A stretch of 64,000 nt of DNA, taken from assembly GCA_022559845.1 (NCBI GenBank), contig CM040121.1, positions 514,208,566 to 514,272,565 of the forward strand. Direction: 5' to 3'. The notes below the pieces were generated by a model that was not told the DNA's origin, ran no database searches, and saw nothing but the letters and a program-made list of their open reading frames with translations. Each line of letters starts with the position of its first letter. The stretch's first letter is position 1. Both the position numbers and the translations under genes were made by a program. Below, in pieces: positions 10,901 to 21,736 of this stretch. This DNA is from Amorphophallus konjac (Eukaryota > Streptophyta > Magnoliopsida > Alismatales > Araceae).

Positions 10901-13012
10901 AAGCTAAAAACCTGTGCTCCGCCACGGCCCAGCACTCTCTCTGGGAGTTCCTGTAAAATCCCGTCCGCGTGCTCCACCACTTGACGTATTCGGGCGTGAC
11001 GCGAGGGAAGCGCGCAGGGGTTGGCACCCGAAAAGAAACGTCTTCACGACGATGGAAAAAGTCCCACCATATCCGGGCATCGTCATTTGAAACATGCCCG
11101 GCCCTATGTCTGTTGGGCAATGCAAATTGTGAAGAAGAATGTGGAATCTGCTGGTCGTAGCCAAAGTTCCGACTGAAGCGAAACGGGTAGTACGGCTCCA
11201 ACCACAGAATGCCGCTCTTGCGAAATACAAGGACACTAGGCCTGATGGCCAGTGCCCAATCAATCAACTCTGGCTCCAGAATAGACTTGGTATATTTGGC
11301 CTTGGAAATCGGATGGATGTACTCCTCAGTCTCAAAGAGCTTGCACTGCCTCGTCCTGTTCGTCAGTGGGCTCGAATGGGCAGCTAAGCTCCATAAATGA
11401 GGAGCCCCAGGCGAATCCATGGGAATGGGGGCCAATTTACCCCGAATGGCGTAGAGTTGCTCCGCTAGTAAAGATGGCTCAGCACTCGCAAACTCTATCA
11501 TATGCGGGACCAGAGGAACCACTTGTAATGCCCGAGGAGCTGCCTCCGGAAATAGGGTGCAGACCCAAGCATTAAAGAAATGTAACGGACCAACCGCCCG
11601 AAGGCTTCTGGAGAGACGCGTCTTGTGCAAGTCTCCCAACATCTTGTAAATGAGGCACAAAGCCACTGGGAAAAGGGACAGCTTGATGCCCCAAGCCATA
11701 AGACAGGTCGGGTAAATGGCCTCCGCCCTAATCACGCTCTCGTCACCTTGAGGAAGAGCGAAAGAACAAAGCCAATAAACCAGATATGCAGCACAGTGAG
11801 TGACTGCATCAACACTAGTAGGGTTTGGGTTTTCCCCCTGCCCTCCTTTCGAAGAAGATGATGAAGCGGCCTGGCGTCGCACCCTCTTCTTTCGCTTCTG
11901 GGCCACGGGTGCTATTGGAGGAAAATCTTCATACTTATTCTTCCCCTGGAAGAAATATTGAAGCCAGGCGCCCATCCGCACTCTTCGCTTCTCGCCCGGC
12001 TTGCGAGCTTCCCTCGTATCGTGCGACGAATGAAAAAGGGTGCGATACGCCTTCATCAGATACCGATAGGCGTAGCCCGCCATATACCGACCGTCACCAT
12101 CGGTCTGGTCTTTCAACCAGTCAAGCCAGCAAACTTCTTCATACGGTTCCCCGTCAATGGGTAGGCCGCTGAGCTGCGATAGACTCCACAAGTCTAAAGA
12201 GGTCTCCCCCTCTGAAGTGTAGAAAGTGTTATATTCGGGGCAAAATACCTCGATCATTCCACAACACAAGCCCCGTGAGATTGGGTACCGGTACCTTGAA
12301 GCGTACACGCTGTGATATATGCCGGCCCTGGTCAGAAGAGGAGCGTAATGATGCAGCACGTAGTCTGTGAACTCCACTGCTCCGGGCCTGAATGCATGAG
12401 CGTCTGTAGCTTTCAGCTCAGCGAACCACCCCACTGATATCTGGTGCTTGAAGCGAACCGCCAAGCAGTCCAGCAAGAACGATTCATCTCTATATCCCCA
12501 TCTCAACGGGGCAAGGAATAAACCAAAGATCGGCTTCTCACGATCCACTCTGCCCGCGGAGTCATTCCACCGAGCGGGTACGAACTCGGGAGCTCTAGTC
12601 AGCAATCCGTCTGCCGGAGCCAGGTCTTGCAGCCCCAGCACAGCGCTCCATTTCCTGACCTCCCCGGGAGATAGATGGGTCTTCCCCGCATCACACATTC
12701 AGCCAAGCTGTCTCTCTCCACCAGCAAGGCCTGCTCGACCTTCCGAACGGCGATCACATCCCTCTTCCCCTGAAGGTTGAAGCGTTGAAGAAGGGACATC
12801 AGGTGCTTGTCCTTGGGATAATCCCTCCTGGTCACGCCCTCTCTATTATAATGAAAGGAGTCACCCCCGAGGATAAGGAGACGGCTGGTGTCTACAGTGT
12901 CTGTCTCTGAATCCGAAGACTCCGCAACTATGGCCACTTGGCCGTGCCCCCAGTCGAGGGAATTGACGTTCTCCCATGTCACTACGGCACGAGAAGAAGA
13001 GCTGGATGCCAT
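7999..13012 (-). pseudogene. Antisense five-exon PMD accessory gene, copy A1
   Basis: Exons on the minus strand are 13012-10265, 10179-9880, 9800-9678, 9596-9164 and 9075-7999. All four introns are 77-202 bp with GT and AG ends, and the phases match copy A2. Exon 1 (about 916 codons) carries the plant mobile domain. Visible motifs include a LWSLSQLSGLPIDGEPYEE stretch near residue 260-280 and PYYPFRFSRNFGYDQ near residue 600. Exon 4 encodes a Ser/Glu-rich acidic linker (SSSSEQVDYGGGSSDE). Exon 5 ends in a coiled coil and the tail PSLGIPALEDIF. Three lesions break it: a 1-base deletion near 12661-12668, a frameshift near 9545-9575, and a TGA at 8320-8322. PMD proteins of the MAIN/MAIL1 type act in plant nuclei in gene and transposon silencing, and transposon-borne PMD genes are known. 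The function of this one is unknown. The apparent ATG at 12698 is out of phase with the true N-terminus and was not used. Confidence 0.8.
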
Positions 13013-13403
13013 GATAGCTGCAAAAAAGGCATATCAAACAAAAGTAAAGTCAGAAAATAGCTTATCAAAGGCGAACTTCTGACAAAATTTCGACAGAGTC
13101 TCCCCAGCACAGGGGATTGCCAAAGAAAAGCGGGAACGCGTCCACTGAGGAATGGTCCCTAAAAGGCAGCCATCGGCATTGCACCGAGGCCAAGAGGAAC
13201 ACCCGGGGGAATAGCTCCGAGGGCAAGCCCTGCTAGAAGCCTCCCGGGGCCCAAAGAAAGGGCTTTAAAACCCCAAATGGACAGCATCCCCACTCACCCG
13301 AAGGAAAATCGCCGCTCTCGGCGCCGGAGAAAGGGAAGAGAGGGAAGAGAGAGAAAAAGTTTGTGCGAATGAGGGATGAAGAAGAAAAAAACAAAGGCGA
13401 AAG

Positions 13404-13413
13404 CCTTATATGG
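13404..13413 (-). promoter_or_regulatory. TATA box of PMD gene A1
   Basis: On the minus strand this reads CCATATAAGG, about 395 bp upstream of the start codon at 13012. Gene A2 has a TATA-like site (42485-42494) about 385 bp upstream of its start. The matching spacing supports a real promoter with a long 5' leader. Confidence 0.6.
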
Positions 13414-13429
13414 AGGTGGTCCCAGATGT

Positions 13430-13650
13430 TTAACCCGACGTGCTATTTAGCACGCCGGATTAACGTCCAAATAGATAAAAGGCGCGCCGTTTCTACCCGC
13501 GCCGATTTAACATGGCAAAAGAAAAACAGCGCGCCGGATTAGTGGCCGAAACGCCCGGGACCGCGCCGGATTAAAAAGCCCAAGGGCCATGTGCGCGTCG
13601 GGTTAAAATGTAAACGGCACCGGACTAACATCCGTGCCAAATTAAGGGCC
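13430..13650. promoter_or_regulatory. GGCGCGCCGGATTAA motif cluster upstream of gene A1
   Basis: Seven or so variants of (G)GCGCGCCGGATTAA occur in 220 bp just upstream of the gene TATA box, including AGCACGCCGGATTAAC, GCGCGCCGGATTAG, CCGCGCCGGATTAA and GCGCGTCGGGTTAA. The same motif clusters upstream of the LTR TATA box (14480-14580), in the LTR interior (16150-16385) and in all the corresponding places of A2. Confidence 0.75.
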
Positions 13651-13746
13651 ATCCAGATCTCCTGTCAACCGAAGAAGAGATCCGTCCAGATGAAGTTTAT
13701 TCATGGGTCTTGCTGCACTCGTGCCTTGCTCACAATACCCACGTCT

Positions 13747-13757
13747 GGGGGGTATTT
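13747..13757 (+). other. Polypurine tract of A1
   Basis: A G-run (CTGGGGGGTATTT) lies immediately before the LTR start at 13760. The same arrangement, CTGGGGGGCATTTAT, precedes the A2 LTR on the minus strand at 42137-42123. It would serve as the plus-strand primer. Confidence 0.7.
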
Positions 13758-14479
13758 GTTGGCACCTAAAATATGATCATCGGCGACCAAGCCATAAGGA
13801 CGAATGACCCGGCCCCCCGAAGTGCGGGAGCCGATAAAGATCAACACATCGAGAATTTCTCAAGCTGCCAGAGCCTCGAGTCATCCCATAGGGACACGGA
13901 GACTTCACCTCAGGAAAGCCGAGACAAACTCACAACCAACCGACAGTGCGACCAAGCCTGCCCAATGAACCGGCATCGACTCTGTCATGCCGCATACACT
14001 ACACCCGTTGTCCGACCAAGGTCGACGGTCTACCCGGTGGCTACCCACCTCATGAAAGGCTCTCCTGAAGATAAAGGAGTCCCCCCTGGCTCTCCGAGAC
14101 GGAGGACCGAAAGCTCTGACGGCAGAAGATCCCGATCACCCAGCACGGGTACGGCTTCCCGACAAGATGGGCCCGTTAGTGGCCGAATGATCGCCCAGCG
14201 CAGGCGGAATTATCCCTGGTGTCATCCAACCCCCTAAGGAGCTTGGGTACAAGCCAGACCGAGCCAGCAGCACGAATCATAAAGCCGCAGGCTGTATTAG
14301 CGGGAAACCCACGTAATTAAGCCAAAGCTATCTGGAGTCTCGGGAACGGCCGCTCGTCAGCCGAGGGGCTTCACAAAACACCTCGTCAAGGTTTCGATGG
14401 GCATTGGCGAGATAAATGTTCACAATGACCTCCGGGATCATCCCCGGATTCATCGGCTAACCTGCAATGCGCGGGAAAT

Positions 14480-14598
14480 GCTAATACGGCGCACCCGTTA
14501 AACCGGCGCCCTCCAAGACCGGCGCGCTAATTTGCTGAGGCTTCTTCCCGGCGCGCTAATCTCACGCCGGATTAAGATTCGAACCCGCCCCCTATATA
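14480..14598 (+). promoter_or_regulatory. LTR A1 promoter: motif cluster and TATA box
   Basis: Five GC-rich motif variants (for example CCGGCGCGCTAAT and CACGCCGGATTAAG) occupy 14485-14575 and are followed by CCTATATAGG at 14591-14600. This is the expected U3 promoter layout. It mirrors the antisense gene promoter at 13404-13650. Confidence 0.7.
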
Positions 14599-16149
14599 GG
14601 TGGCTGCTCTTCGACAAACAAAAAAAAAGGGAGGACACAGAAGAGGGTTTTTGGGAAGAAAGAAAACAAAGGGAGCCGAGAGGGAGTAGGGTTCCTTCGG
14701 AGGAGCTTCCGCCGGTCGTCTCCCTCCTCTACGATACCCTGTTCTCGGAACAGGTGGGCGTCGGTGCTGATCCTTTTCCTGCTTTCAGCAGATTTCTCTT
14801 CTGAGTCTTCCACGCATCGAATGTAAGCGAGGGGGGGAGGAGCGACGATGATATGAGTCGATTCTCCTCCCCCTTCTATGCGATTTTCTCTTTTTCCCCT
14901 TCCCCTGTTGTTGTGCTATGCACGTCCTCTGCCTCCGCTATTGTAGAACGGCGACCGAGCAATGGTGCCGGTGCTGTACTCTCACCATGTAAATGCTAAA
15001 CCATTCCCGTTTATGGGATGGTAATATATATGCGCGTGTGAATGATCAAATGAATAGATTGAATGAATGATCCTTAGCCTCCCCCCTTTCTATCTATGCC
15101 AATGCGTGTGTCGGAGTTCTTCTCTGCGTAGTTCTAATTCCGGTTTCTCCGAGGTCTATAGTGTGCCCTGAATCATCGTGGGCTACATAAACACCCCTCC
15201 CCAGGGGCTTTTCCTTCGATCATTCTCATGTTTGATTCAAGGGTTTTCGCATCCCTCTCTCTTCTCGGACAGAGCTGTGCTTCTGCGCATGCCTCTCTCC
15301 GCCATATGCAGGGTTCATCCCCTGAACGTCGCTTTCTAACTGTTCAAGCATATGCCCCTGCAATGGGCCCGTCTCATTTATGCATTTAATGCATCTGTGC
15401 ATCACGATCATCCAAATTGTTCCGAGGTTTTCTCATCGTCCCGATCACCCGGGGAGGGGAACATTCCCCCCGTGGCTTCACGGAACTGCTGGGCAACTAA
15501 GAACCCTACCCCTCGATGGCAGGCGTTTCTCCCTGAGCCCATAGCAGATAGCAACAGAGGGGTCTTGGCTCAACGAGCTCGCCCCCAACAATTCAGGACC
15601 CAATGAAGGCCGGGGATATGTGCTCCTCGCAGGCTAGCCCTCGGAGTTTCATCTTCCTAATGGTCAGTCCCTATAAGGGATAAGTCATACACTGTGGGTC
15701 ATCCACCCTTCGCAGGCTAGCCCTCGGGGTGCTGTTCCCATCGTCAATGGCTTCATCTCTCCATTTCTTCCCCCTATGGAACCTTGGTGCCCCTAGCAGG
15801 CTAGTCCTCGGGGTATCCTATCCAATGGGGTTTGCTGGCTACCTTCGTGTAGACCGGCGGTTTAGGGGCTTGTTCCATAGGTGAGCATGACCCCGCTTCT
15901 CCCCTGCAACTCTTCAGGTTCAGGGGAGATGCTGTCCAATTTTGGACAGATTAATAATGAATAAACCATAACGAAACACTCATTCTGGACCCAATTATCC
16001 CGGTGCTCGAGTAGGAACCTCGCACTGGCTTATCACACCATCCCTCAGGGTTCTGGACTTCAATTTAACAAACAATTGGCCTTAAATGGTTTCAAAACCC
16101 TCAAAATAAACTTAACAAACTCAAATGATTCGAAATTCATCAAAAATAA

Positions 16150-16385
16150 GCTAAAACGGCGCGGCCTTAACCCGGCGCGCCCTAATCCGGTGCGGTACCC
16201 CCCCACGCCGGATTAACGCTAGACTCATAATCAAAAAGTTTTCCTTTGCGCCTTTCCGGCGCGCCCTAAATCGGCGCGCCCCAGGGCCTTCGTGCCGTCT
16301 TAACCAGCTATATGGCCGCGCCGTATTAGCCGCTATACCTACGTTTTATCACGCCGTATAAGCTACCTATCGCATGGCCGGGCCG
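16150..16385. repeat. Second GC-motif cluster inside LTR A1
   Basis: Variants of GGCGCGCC(C/G)(T/G)AATCC recur about eight times in the LTR downstream of the TATA box. The A2 LTR has the same cluster at 39225-39460. Confidence 0.7.
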
Positions 16386-17065
16386 ATTTTGAGACCTTTT
16401 GCTGCTTTAATTGTTCATTTGCCTCGAAGTGGTTCTCGTCCCTCAGGGTTGATGTTAATAAACCACAATTGGTAATAAATTGAATAAGGAGGGCCAAGCG
16501 AGCCCTAAACTATCTTGTTATCATATCTTCATTACCATGTCCGTTAGCACTTTGCTTTCGCTATTATATTTGTGTTGTTCTCCCGTTCCTTGATGGGGGG
16601 TAATAAACGTGGTTGATCATCATTCGCTTCCATGATTCTATTATCATGCTTAATATAGTCATGAACGTTATGTGTGCATGCCTGCATAGATCCTCGGGTA
16701 TATTAAATGGCGTCGACAGAAAACTGGATTATGTCTGGTCGGAAGTCTTCGCTATGCGCGACCGTGGTCTTCGGACCTACGTCCTCCGCCACGTACCGAG
16801 GATCCATAATTCTATGAACTATGCATCTTCTGCACGATAAATATATGCATCCTGCATACCTTCGTCATGATCATCATGTAGCTCTTTTTAATTCAGCTTC
16901 GACAGCCCGCTATCTCTGCAATTAATCAAAGGTGTTCCCTCCTCGTGGGAGATGTAATTAACGCCATAGCCTTTATGGTATGGCGGACTGCTGGTCCCGA
17001 TCGAACCTCACATTCGCCCGACATGGGTCAGAATGAGAGCATCATAAAAGCGTCACTCATGTGAC

Positions 17066-17075
17066 TGGCACGCCC
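17066..17075 (+). other. Primer-binding-site-like sequence after LTR A1
   Basis: TGGCACGCCC follows the LTR end. The same sequence (TGGCACACCG and TGGCACGCCC) follows the LTR end of element B at 37385 and 37911, and TGACATGCCC follows the A2 LTR. Its presence after a 3' LTR implies a tandem, LTR-sharing arrangement. The tRNA cannot be named with certainty. Confidence 0.55.
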
Positions 17076-17154
17076 TCGTCGTCAATTGATCATTTGACTA
17101 CCAGTCAGTTAGTTGGTCGATCGACCCGTGAAAGAAAGAAAAGGTCACGAACAG

Positions 17155-17583
17155 CAGACTCTGTTTGCCCTTACTTACGGAATGGAAGCAGTAGTCCCGT
17201 ACGAGACTTTGATTCCTTCTCTCAGGGTACAATTGGATTAGGAATTTCCCCTCAACGAATGTCGTAATTCACTTCTTGCCTAATTGGAACTCTTAGATGA
17301 GAAGCGGCTGGACGCTGCCGAGCATGCACGTGTTTATCAAAATAGACTCGCTCGTTTTTATCAAAAGAAGGTCATTGAGAGAAAATTCAAAGTTGGCGAG
17401 ATGGTTGTAAAAAGAATTTTTGTCAAACCTGGAGGGCCGCGTTCTAAACTCCAACCCAATTGGGCAGGACCATACGTGGTTCAAGCTGTGTACACTGGCA
17501 ACGCCTATAAGCTAGTCAATGTCGAATGGACCGAGTTATCCCACCCCTGGAACGGGCTTTATCTTAAGAAATACTACCCTTAG
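17155..17583 (+). pseudogene. pol: Gypsy integrase C-terminal fragment (element B)
   Basis: The first part reads YGMEAVVPYETLIPSLRV, the motif just after the integrase core in plant gypsy elements. In-frame stops then occur in the linker, including TAA at 17281-17283. From 17284 an open 99-codon frame holds the EKRLDAAEHARVYQNRLARF helix and the C-terminal domain: FKVGEMVVKR, NWAGPYVVQAVY, GNAYKLVN and NGLYLKKYYP, with TAG at 17581-17583. The catalytic core is missing. It joins the A1 primer-site region within about 80 bp, so an internal deletion or an insertion brought them together. Confidence 0.8.
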
Positions 17584-19555
17584 ATAAGTGTAACAACTAG
17601 CATGGTACGAGGACCATCGGAGTCGGAAATTCACTCTTCGGTCTTTGTAGTCTAACTCAGGGTTAACCTGCGCATACTCCCACACCTCGCTTTCAGGATC
17701 AAACGAAGTGGAACTCGAGGGAGGCCACAAAAATGAACAAATAAAAACAAACAAAAACAAACAAAAACAAACAAAAAAAAAGAGAAGAAAAAGAGAAAGA
17801 GTGCCTAGTTTTCATCATGCAGTCAAGTCTTTGCATCTGTCCTTCGTGTGCGTTAGGACCCATTAAGGCTCGGTAGGTCTTGGGTCTTGGCTCGCCAGAA
17901 CCGCGGAGATTCCTATCCGGTCATGTCAGCTTACGCCCACTAAAAGTAGGCAACACGCGTACACGTAGCTGTTTTAGCCAAAGCTGGTCGTATTGCTTAT
18001 TGTGGGGCCATACTCAAAGGTCTCCAGGAAATCCATAATCTTTGTTCTCTCCTTTCTCGGCCCAATGAGACAGGTGGCACCCTTAAAACACTGAGCATAA
18101 GGGAACCAAAATACCATACCCTGAAGGCGAGAGTAGGATTCATCTCCTCGAACTCGAGTCAGAGCACGAGAAGAGGGCAGTATCCCCGCAGGCATACAAG
18201 AGGGATTCCTACATATCAAATCATCATGTCTCCCTCAAAAAAAAAAAGAAGAGGAGCCTGGTTGTGGCCGTGTTTGAGTTCAACAAGCGAAACCCCTCAA
18301 AACAAAAGCTAAATTTCACAAAGGGACAACGTAATTATGTTCGAGGTTTGGTCCGAAGTCGCCCAAAAGGGAGAGGTCGAGTAGGTCCTGGTTAGCTCGT
18401 CGGGTTAACGATTTTGTCGGTCCTCTCGGAAGGTTTACCCCCCGTACTCTTCTTTCTCCCCTCAAAGATGAAAGCTCAGTGGAAATCCTGATAGGTGCAC
18501 CCCGCTAAGGCAAGCGACCTCGTTTTAGCAAAACACACATATAATTGTCTACTTCGAAAGGCAAAAGCCATCACCGCGAAGGAGTCTCGGTGTTTCTGGT
18601 CGGTCAAGACCTCTATCTACCACCTCAGTGGATTCTCACTTTAACCCCGGGCTTAGGTCAATGCAAGCGCGTCACCAATAGGTGCGACGGCATCTGATTC
18701 CGGGTCAGCGTCACGCGGTTGACCGTTAGGGTTCCAAGGTGTTCCATCCTATACCATCTAGAGTTGTAAGGAAATAGACCCGGGTCGGAAAAATCTTTTA
18801 CCTCGAACACTCCTTCGGTGTATCCTTGCGGTCGGAAGCAATTGGGAGCCTAAGCATGGCATGACGGTTTTGTCATCAGGTTAAGTCTTAACCGGCAGGA
18901 TTATCATTTGAGGAGTCTAGGGGCCCAAATCAATCTAGATGTGCGCACAGGATACCTGGGGGGTTAGTAAGAAACCCTGTCTTTATAAGAGTCAGGTGCC
19001 ATAAGATTGGTCGCTAGGCATTAACTTTCAAAAAAAAAGAAAAAAGAAAAAAAATTGTGAAGTGTCCCTCGGAAGACGCCGTCGGGTGAGTCCCAAAGTG
19101 GGAATCCTCTTGGAGCATGTTAACCCCGCATTACGCTACTTAAGAATGATTTAAGCACCCCTGGTCCAAAAACCATGCCGATTGTAATAACAAGTGTCTT
19201 TCAAAAAAAAAGAGAAAAAAGAGAAAATTCAAAAAAAAACATAAACAAATAACACAAAAAATGCATCCGTGTGATCTCATTTGTGTGCTACATTTCTATA
19301 TTATGTTTCCATTTGTGTGCCCGTATATTGCATTCGTCATCTTTGACCTTACCTTAATTAATAAAGGGTTGGCCCCTTGACTCGTTATCAAGGCTAGTCT
19401 CAAAACAATCACCCACTCTTGAGCAAGGGGCCAAGTCAGAACGGAAAAATTGACTTGTTTCATTGAGCAATGTGCACAGGATTGAAAAGCAGGAATCAAG
19501 ACAGAAGACATGAAACTGAACATTCCTTCCTTTATTTCCTTCTAGAAATTGTACA
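17584..19555 (+). other. Noncoding 3' UTR of element B
   Basis: This 2 kb separates integrase from the first antisense gene. I see no tandem minisatellite here, unlike element A. Several A-rich tracts (AAACAAAAAC repeats at 17745-17790, plus tracts at 18238-18252, 19028-19055 and 19207-19260) break it up. Short open frames have no motif. Confidence 0.6.
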
Positions 19556-21605
19556 TTAAGTTCCGTCTTCTCTCTCAGTGTTACCCCTTTCCCCACTCTC
19601 CAGGCGAAGAACCCTGGAGGGTGTTGCTAAACCATGCGAGGTGGTGCCTCTGTTGCTCTGTACCCCTCTTCCCGTCTCTGCTCCCTGTCGATTGACAGGG
19701 GCAGTAAAGAAGCTACTAACACGAAAGCTACGCTCTCGTGCTCTTCGGTAGTGCTCTTCGCCATCTCTTAGCCATTGTTCAGAGAGACCAAGGCTGGTTC
19801 GGAGTTCAAACAGTTGGACCTCCATGGCCCTACGCTCCTCCCTCTCAGCCAATCTGTCGGCTCTCCATCTTTCGGTGTCTCTTTCCATTTTCGCGCGTTC
19901 TCTCTCTCTGTCCTCCCTCTCCAGCTGAAGGGTGATCCTCAGCTCCACGGCGTCCCGAGAAGAGCCATCGTCTGGACGATGCCGTAAGTCTCCCTCCAGT
20001 TCCACTATTCTGGCTTCCCCCTGCGCGGTGCAGACAAGTGCATCTTGCACCTCTTTCGTCTGCCATAACCATCATCTCAGGTATGTGGAGGCACGAATAA
20101 GTGAAATTCAATGACCAGACTCTCACTTGGGCAGAGAGCATGCCTTCTACCTCCACGGCTCACTGCATAGTATGAGCAAGCTACTCATGAAGCAAATCAA
20201 GTTCGGAAGTGGGGATCCACAAACTGAAAGAGACACCATCCGTCCCCATTGCTGAGGAAGCCACATCAACCTGGGCGCGCTGCAACACACATAAGGTGAC
20301 ACCAAGGACCTAATGCCAGGAATCTTGGTCTATGATCGTGTGTATGTAGGCTTACCGAAGAACTCAAGGCAGCACGAGTATCATGTAACTGCCGCTCCGT
20401 GCCTATCAGGCGAGCTTGCAGGTTCGCTATCATAGTGTCGCGAACATCCTGTGGCCAGGGCATAGGTCAACATACAAAACAAAAACAAAACAAAAAAAAC
20501 AAAAAATAAATAATAATAATAATAAAATGTTGTTCACCTCCACGGTCCCTACAGGATGGAGTCGCTCTGCATACATCGCCTTATAGAGACGCAGATAATC
20601 CTCACTGTCTTGAGCATGTGACTCCATTAGAGTGCCACTGCGTTTCCAGTCCTCGTATTGCTCAGGGAACCGCACTCTCCAATCAATGGAGGTCGCCGGC
20701 CCACGCGTCTTCCTCCCGACACGTGGTGTGGTAGTCATGTTCACCCATTCTTGGGCCAGCCCTAGAGTCCTCATGGCCAATCATAGCCGAAGCGGCTCAA
20801 TTTCGTTCAAACAGTGCATCCAGAGGTCGCGTCCGAACCGGGCACGGCTAGTTATGACCCATGGCTGATCGGCGTCAATCATGCCCGCATAAGGCCGCTA
20901 GACCACCTGGGTCAGGTCACACACATCTTCTTAATATAAACATAAAAAAAAATGGGGGAGAAAAAGATGATGATGAAATAATAATCATCATTGCCGTGGG
21001 GAACTCTTGCAACTCACGCCTTAACACCATCAGCTGGTAGGATAGAGAGGCTGGGCTGGTGATAGGTTGCCACCGCCTCGCCAGCGGCATCGCCATCGGT
21101 CGCCAATGACGGGCTTTTCCCATTGTGAGGTAATAATAGCTCCACAACTGCACTGTCATGTGTCATTAACATATCAAAAAAATAAAAAAAAAATCAAAAA
21201 AAGGAGAGAAGCAGGATACCTGGATGAACGGCGTGAAACCACTCATTGTTATCTCTCGATCTGCTCTTTCAGACAGACCCGCAAATAGATGCGCCAACAT
21301 GGCTGCTCCCCAGGCGTATCATCCCACTTTCTCAGGGTCTGCCAGGAATTCTAAGAAACGGCAATGAATGCTGTCTCCTTTCAAGCCCAACAAAAGTTTC
21401 CCCAACAGGAAGAACAGGAATCTCCTCAAATCCATGTTGGCTCTCTCCCAATTGCTTGCGTCTACGCAGTAGACAGCGCGGCATCCTCTTTCAGTCCTCT
21501 CCATGAACTCTTCCAAGGACTCATCATCATGAGAACGAATGTCAGTAAGCCCCAACGTCTCCATAATAGGCGTCTTGGCTACAGACCTGTTCTTACGATC
21601 ATCCA

Positions 21606-21617
21606 GGTCCACTCCTA
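21606..21617. repeat. LINE target site duplication, left
   Basis: GGTCCACTCCTA, matching GGCCCACTCCTA at 25980-25991 with one mismatch. It lies in exon 2 of gene X, and the flanking gene sequence resumes directly on the other side. Confidence 0.85.
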
Positions 21618-21736
21618 ATCATGATTTGGTGGCTTCTAATCATGATTTGGTTGGTGAAACCAATAATAGGAAGGGAGTTTGCACTAGATCTCAAGCCAAG
21701 GTAGCCGCTGGTACCTCTGGTTATGTGTCGTCATGA
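21618..21736 (+). pseudogene. LINE ORF1 C-terminal remnant
   Basis: The last 40 or so codons of an ORF1 product end in a basic RKGVCTRSQAKVAAG segment and stop at 21734-21736, overlapping the ATG of ORF2 at 21733. A 19-bp phrase (AATCATGATTTGGT) is tandemly repeated at the start. The nucleic-acid-binding body of ORF1 is missing because of 5' truncation. Confidence 0.6.

Larger units (their letters stand above)
13760..17056 (+). mobile_element. 3' LTR of element A1 (about 3.3 kb)
   Basis: It starts TGGCACCTAAAATATG after the polypurine tract. It contains a GC-motif cluster and a TATA box (14592-14598), a repeated phrase GCAGGCTAGCCCTCGG (about 15630, 15715 and 15800), a second motif cluster (16150-16385), and an end segment (16900-17056) that closely matches the end of the A2 LTR. 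The exact end is a few bases uncertain, because a short spacer separates the last CA from TGGCACGCCC. The LTR has no coding sequence. Short frames at 14532-14813, 15352-15606 and 16613-16840 have no motif. Confidence 0.7.
4200..17075 (+). mobile_element. Tat-lineage Ty3/gypsy element A1, 3' portion
   Basis: The order on the plus strand is integrase C-terminus (4201-4572), minisatellite-rich 3' UTR (4573-7740), an antisense five-exon PMD gene (13012 down to 7999), its promoter, a G-rich polypurine tract (13747-13757), a 3' LTR (13760 to about 17056) and a primer-site-like TGGCACGCCC (17066-17075). Hypervariable tandem repeats in the 3' UTR and extra, sometimes antisense, ORFs between pol and the 3' LTR are established traits of the plant Tat lineage. 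Assignment to Tat is inferred from this layout and not from a reverse transcriptase, which is absent. A2 (38.7-49.3 kb) is an inverted relative. Confidence 0.75.

Noticed and set aside
10107..12698. ATG at 12698 as start of an 863-codon gene
   Set aside because: Comparison with A2 shows that the protein begins at 13012 in another frame. The 12698 start only arises from a 1-base deletion. The frame's last part is intron read-through.
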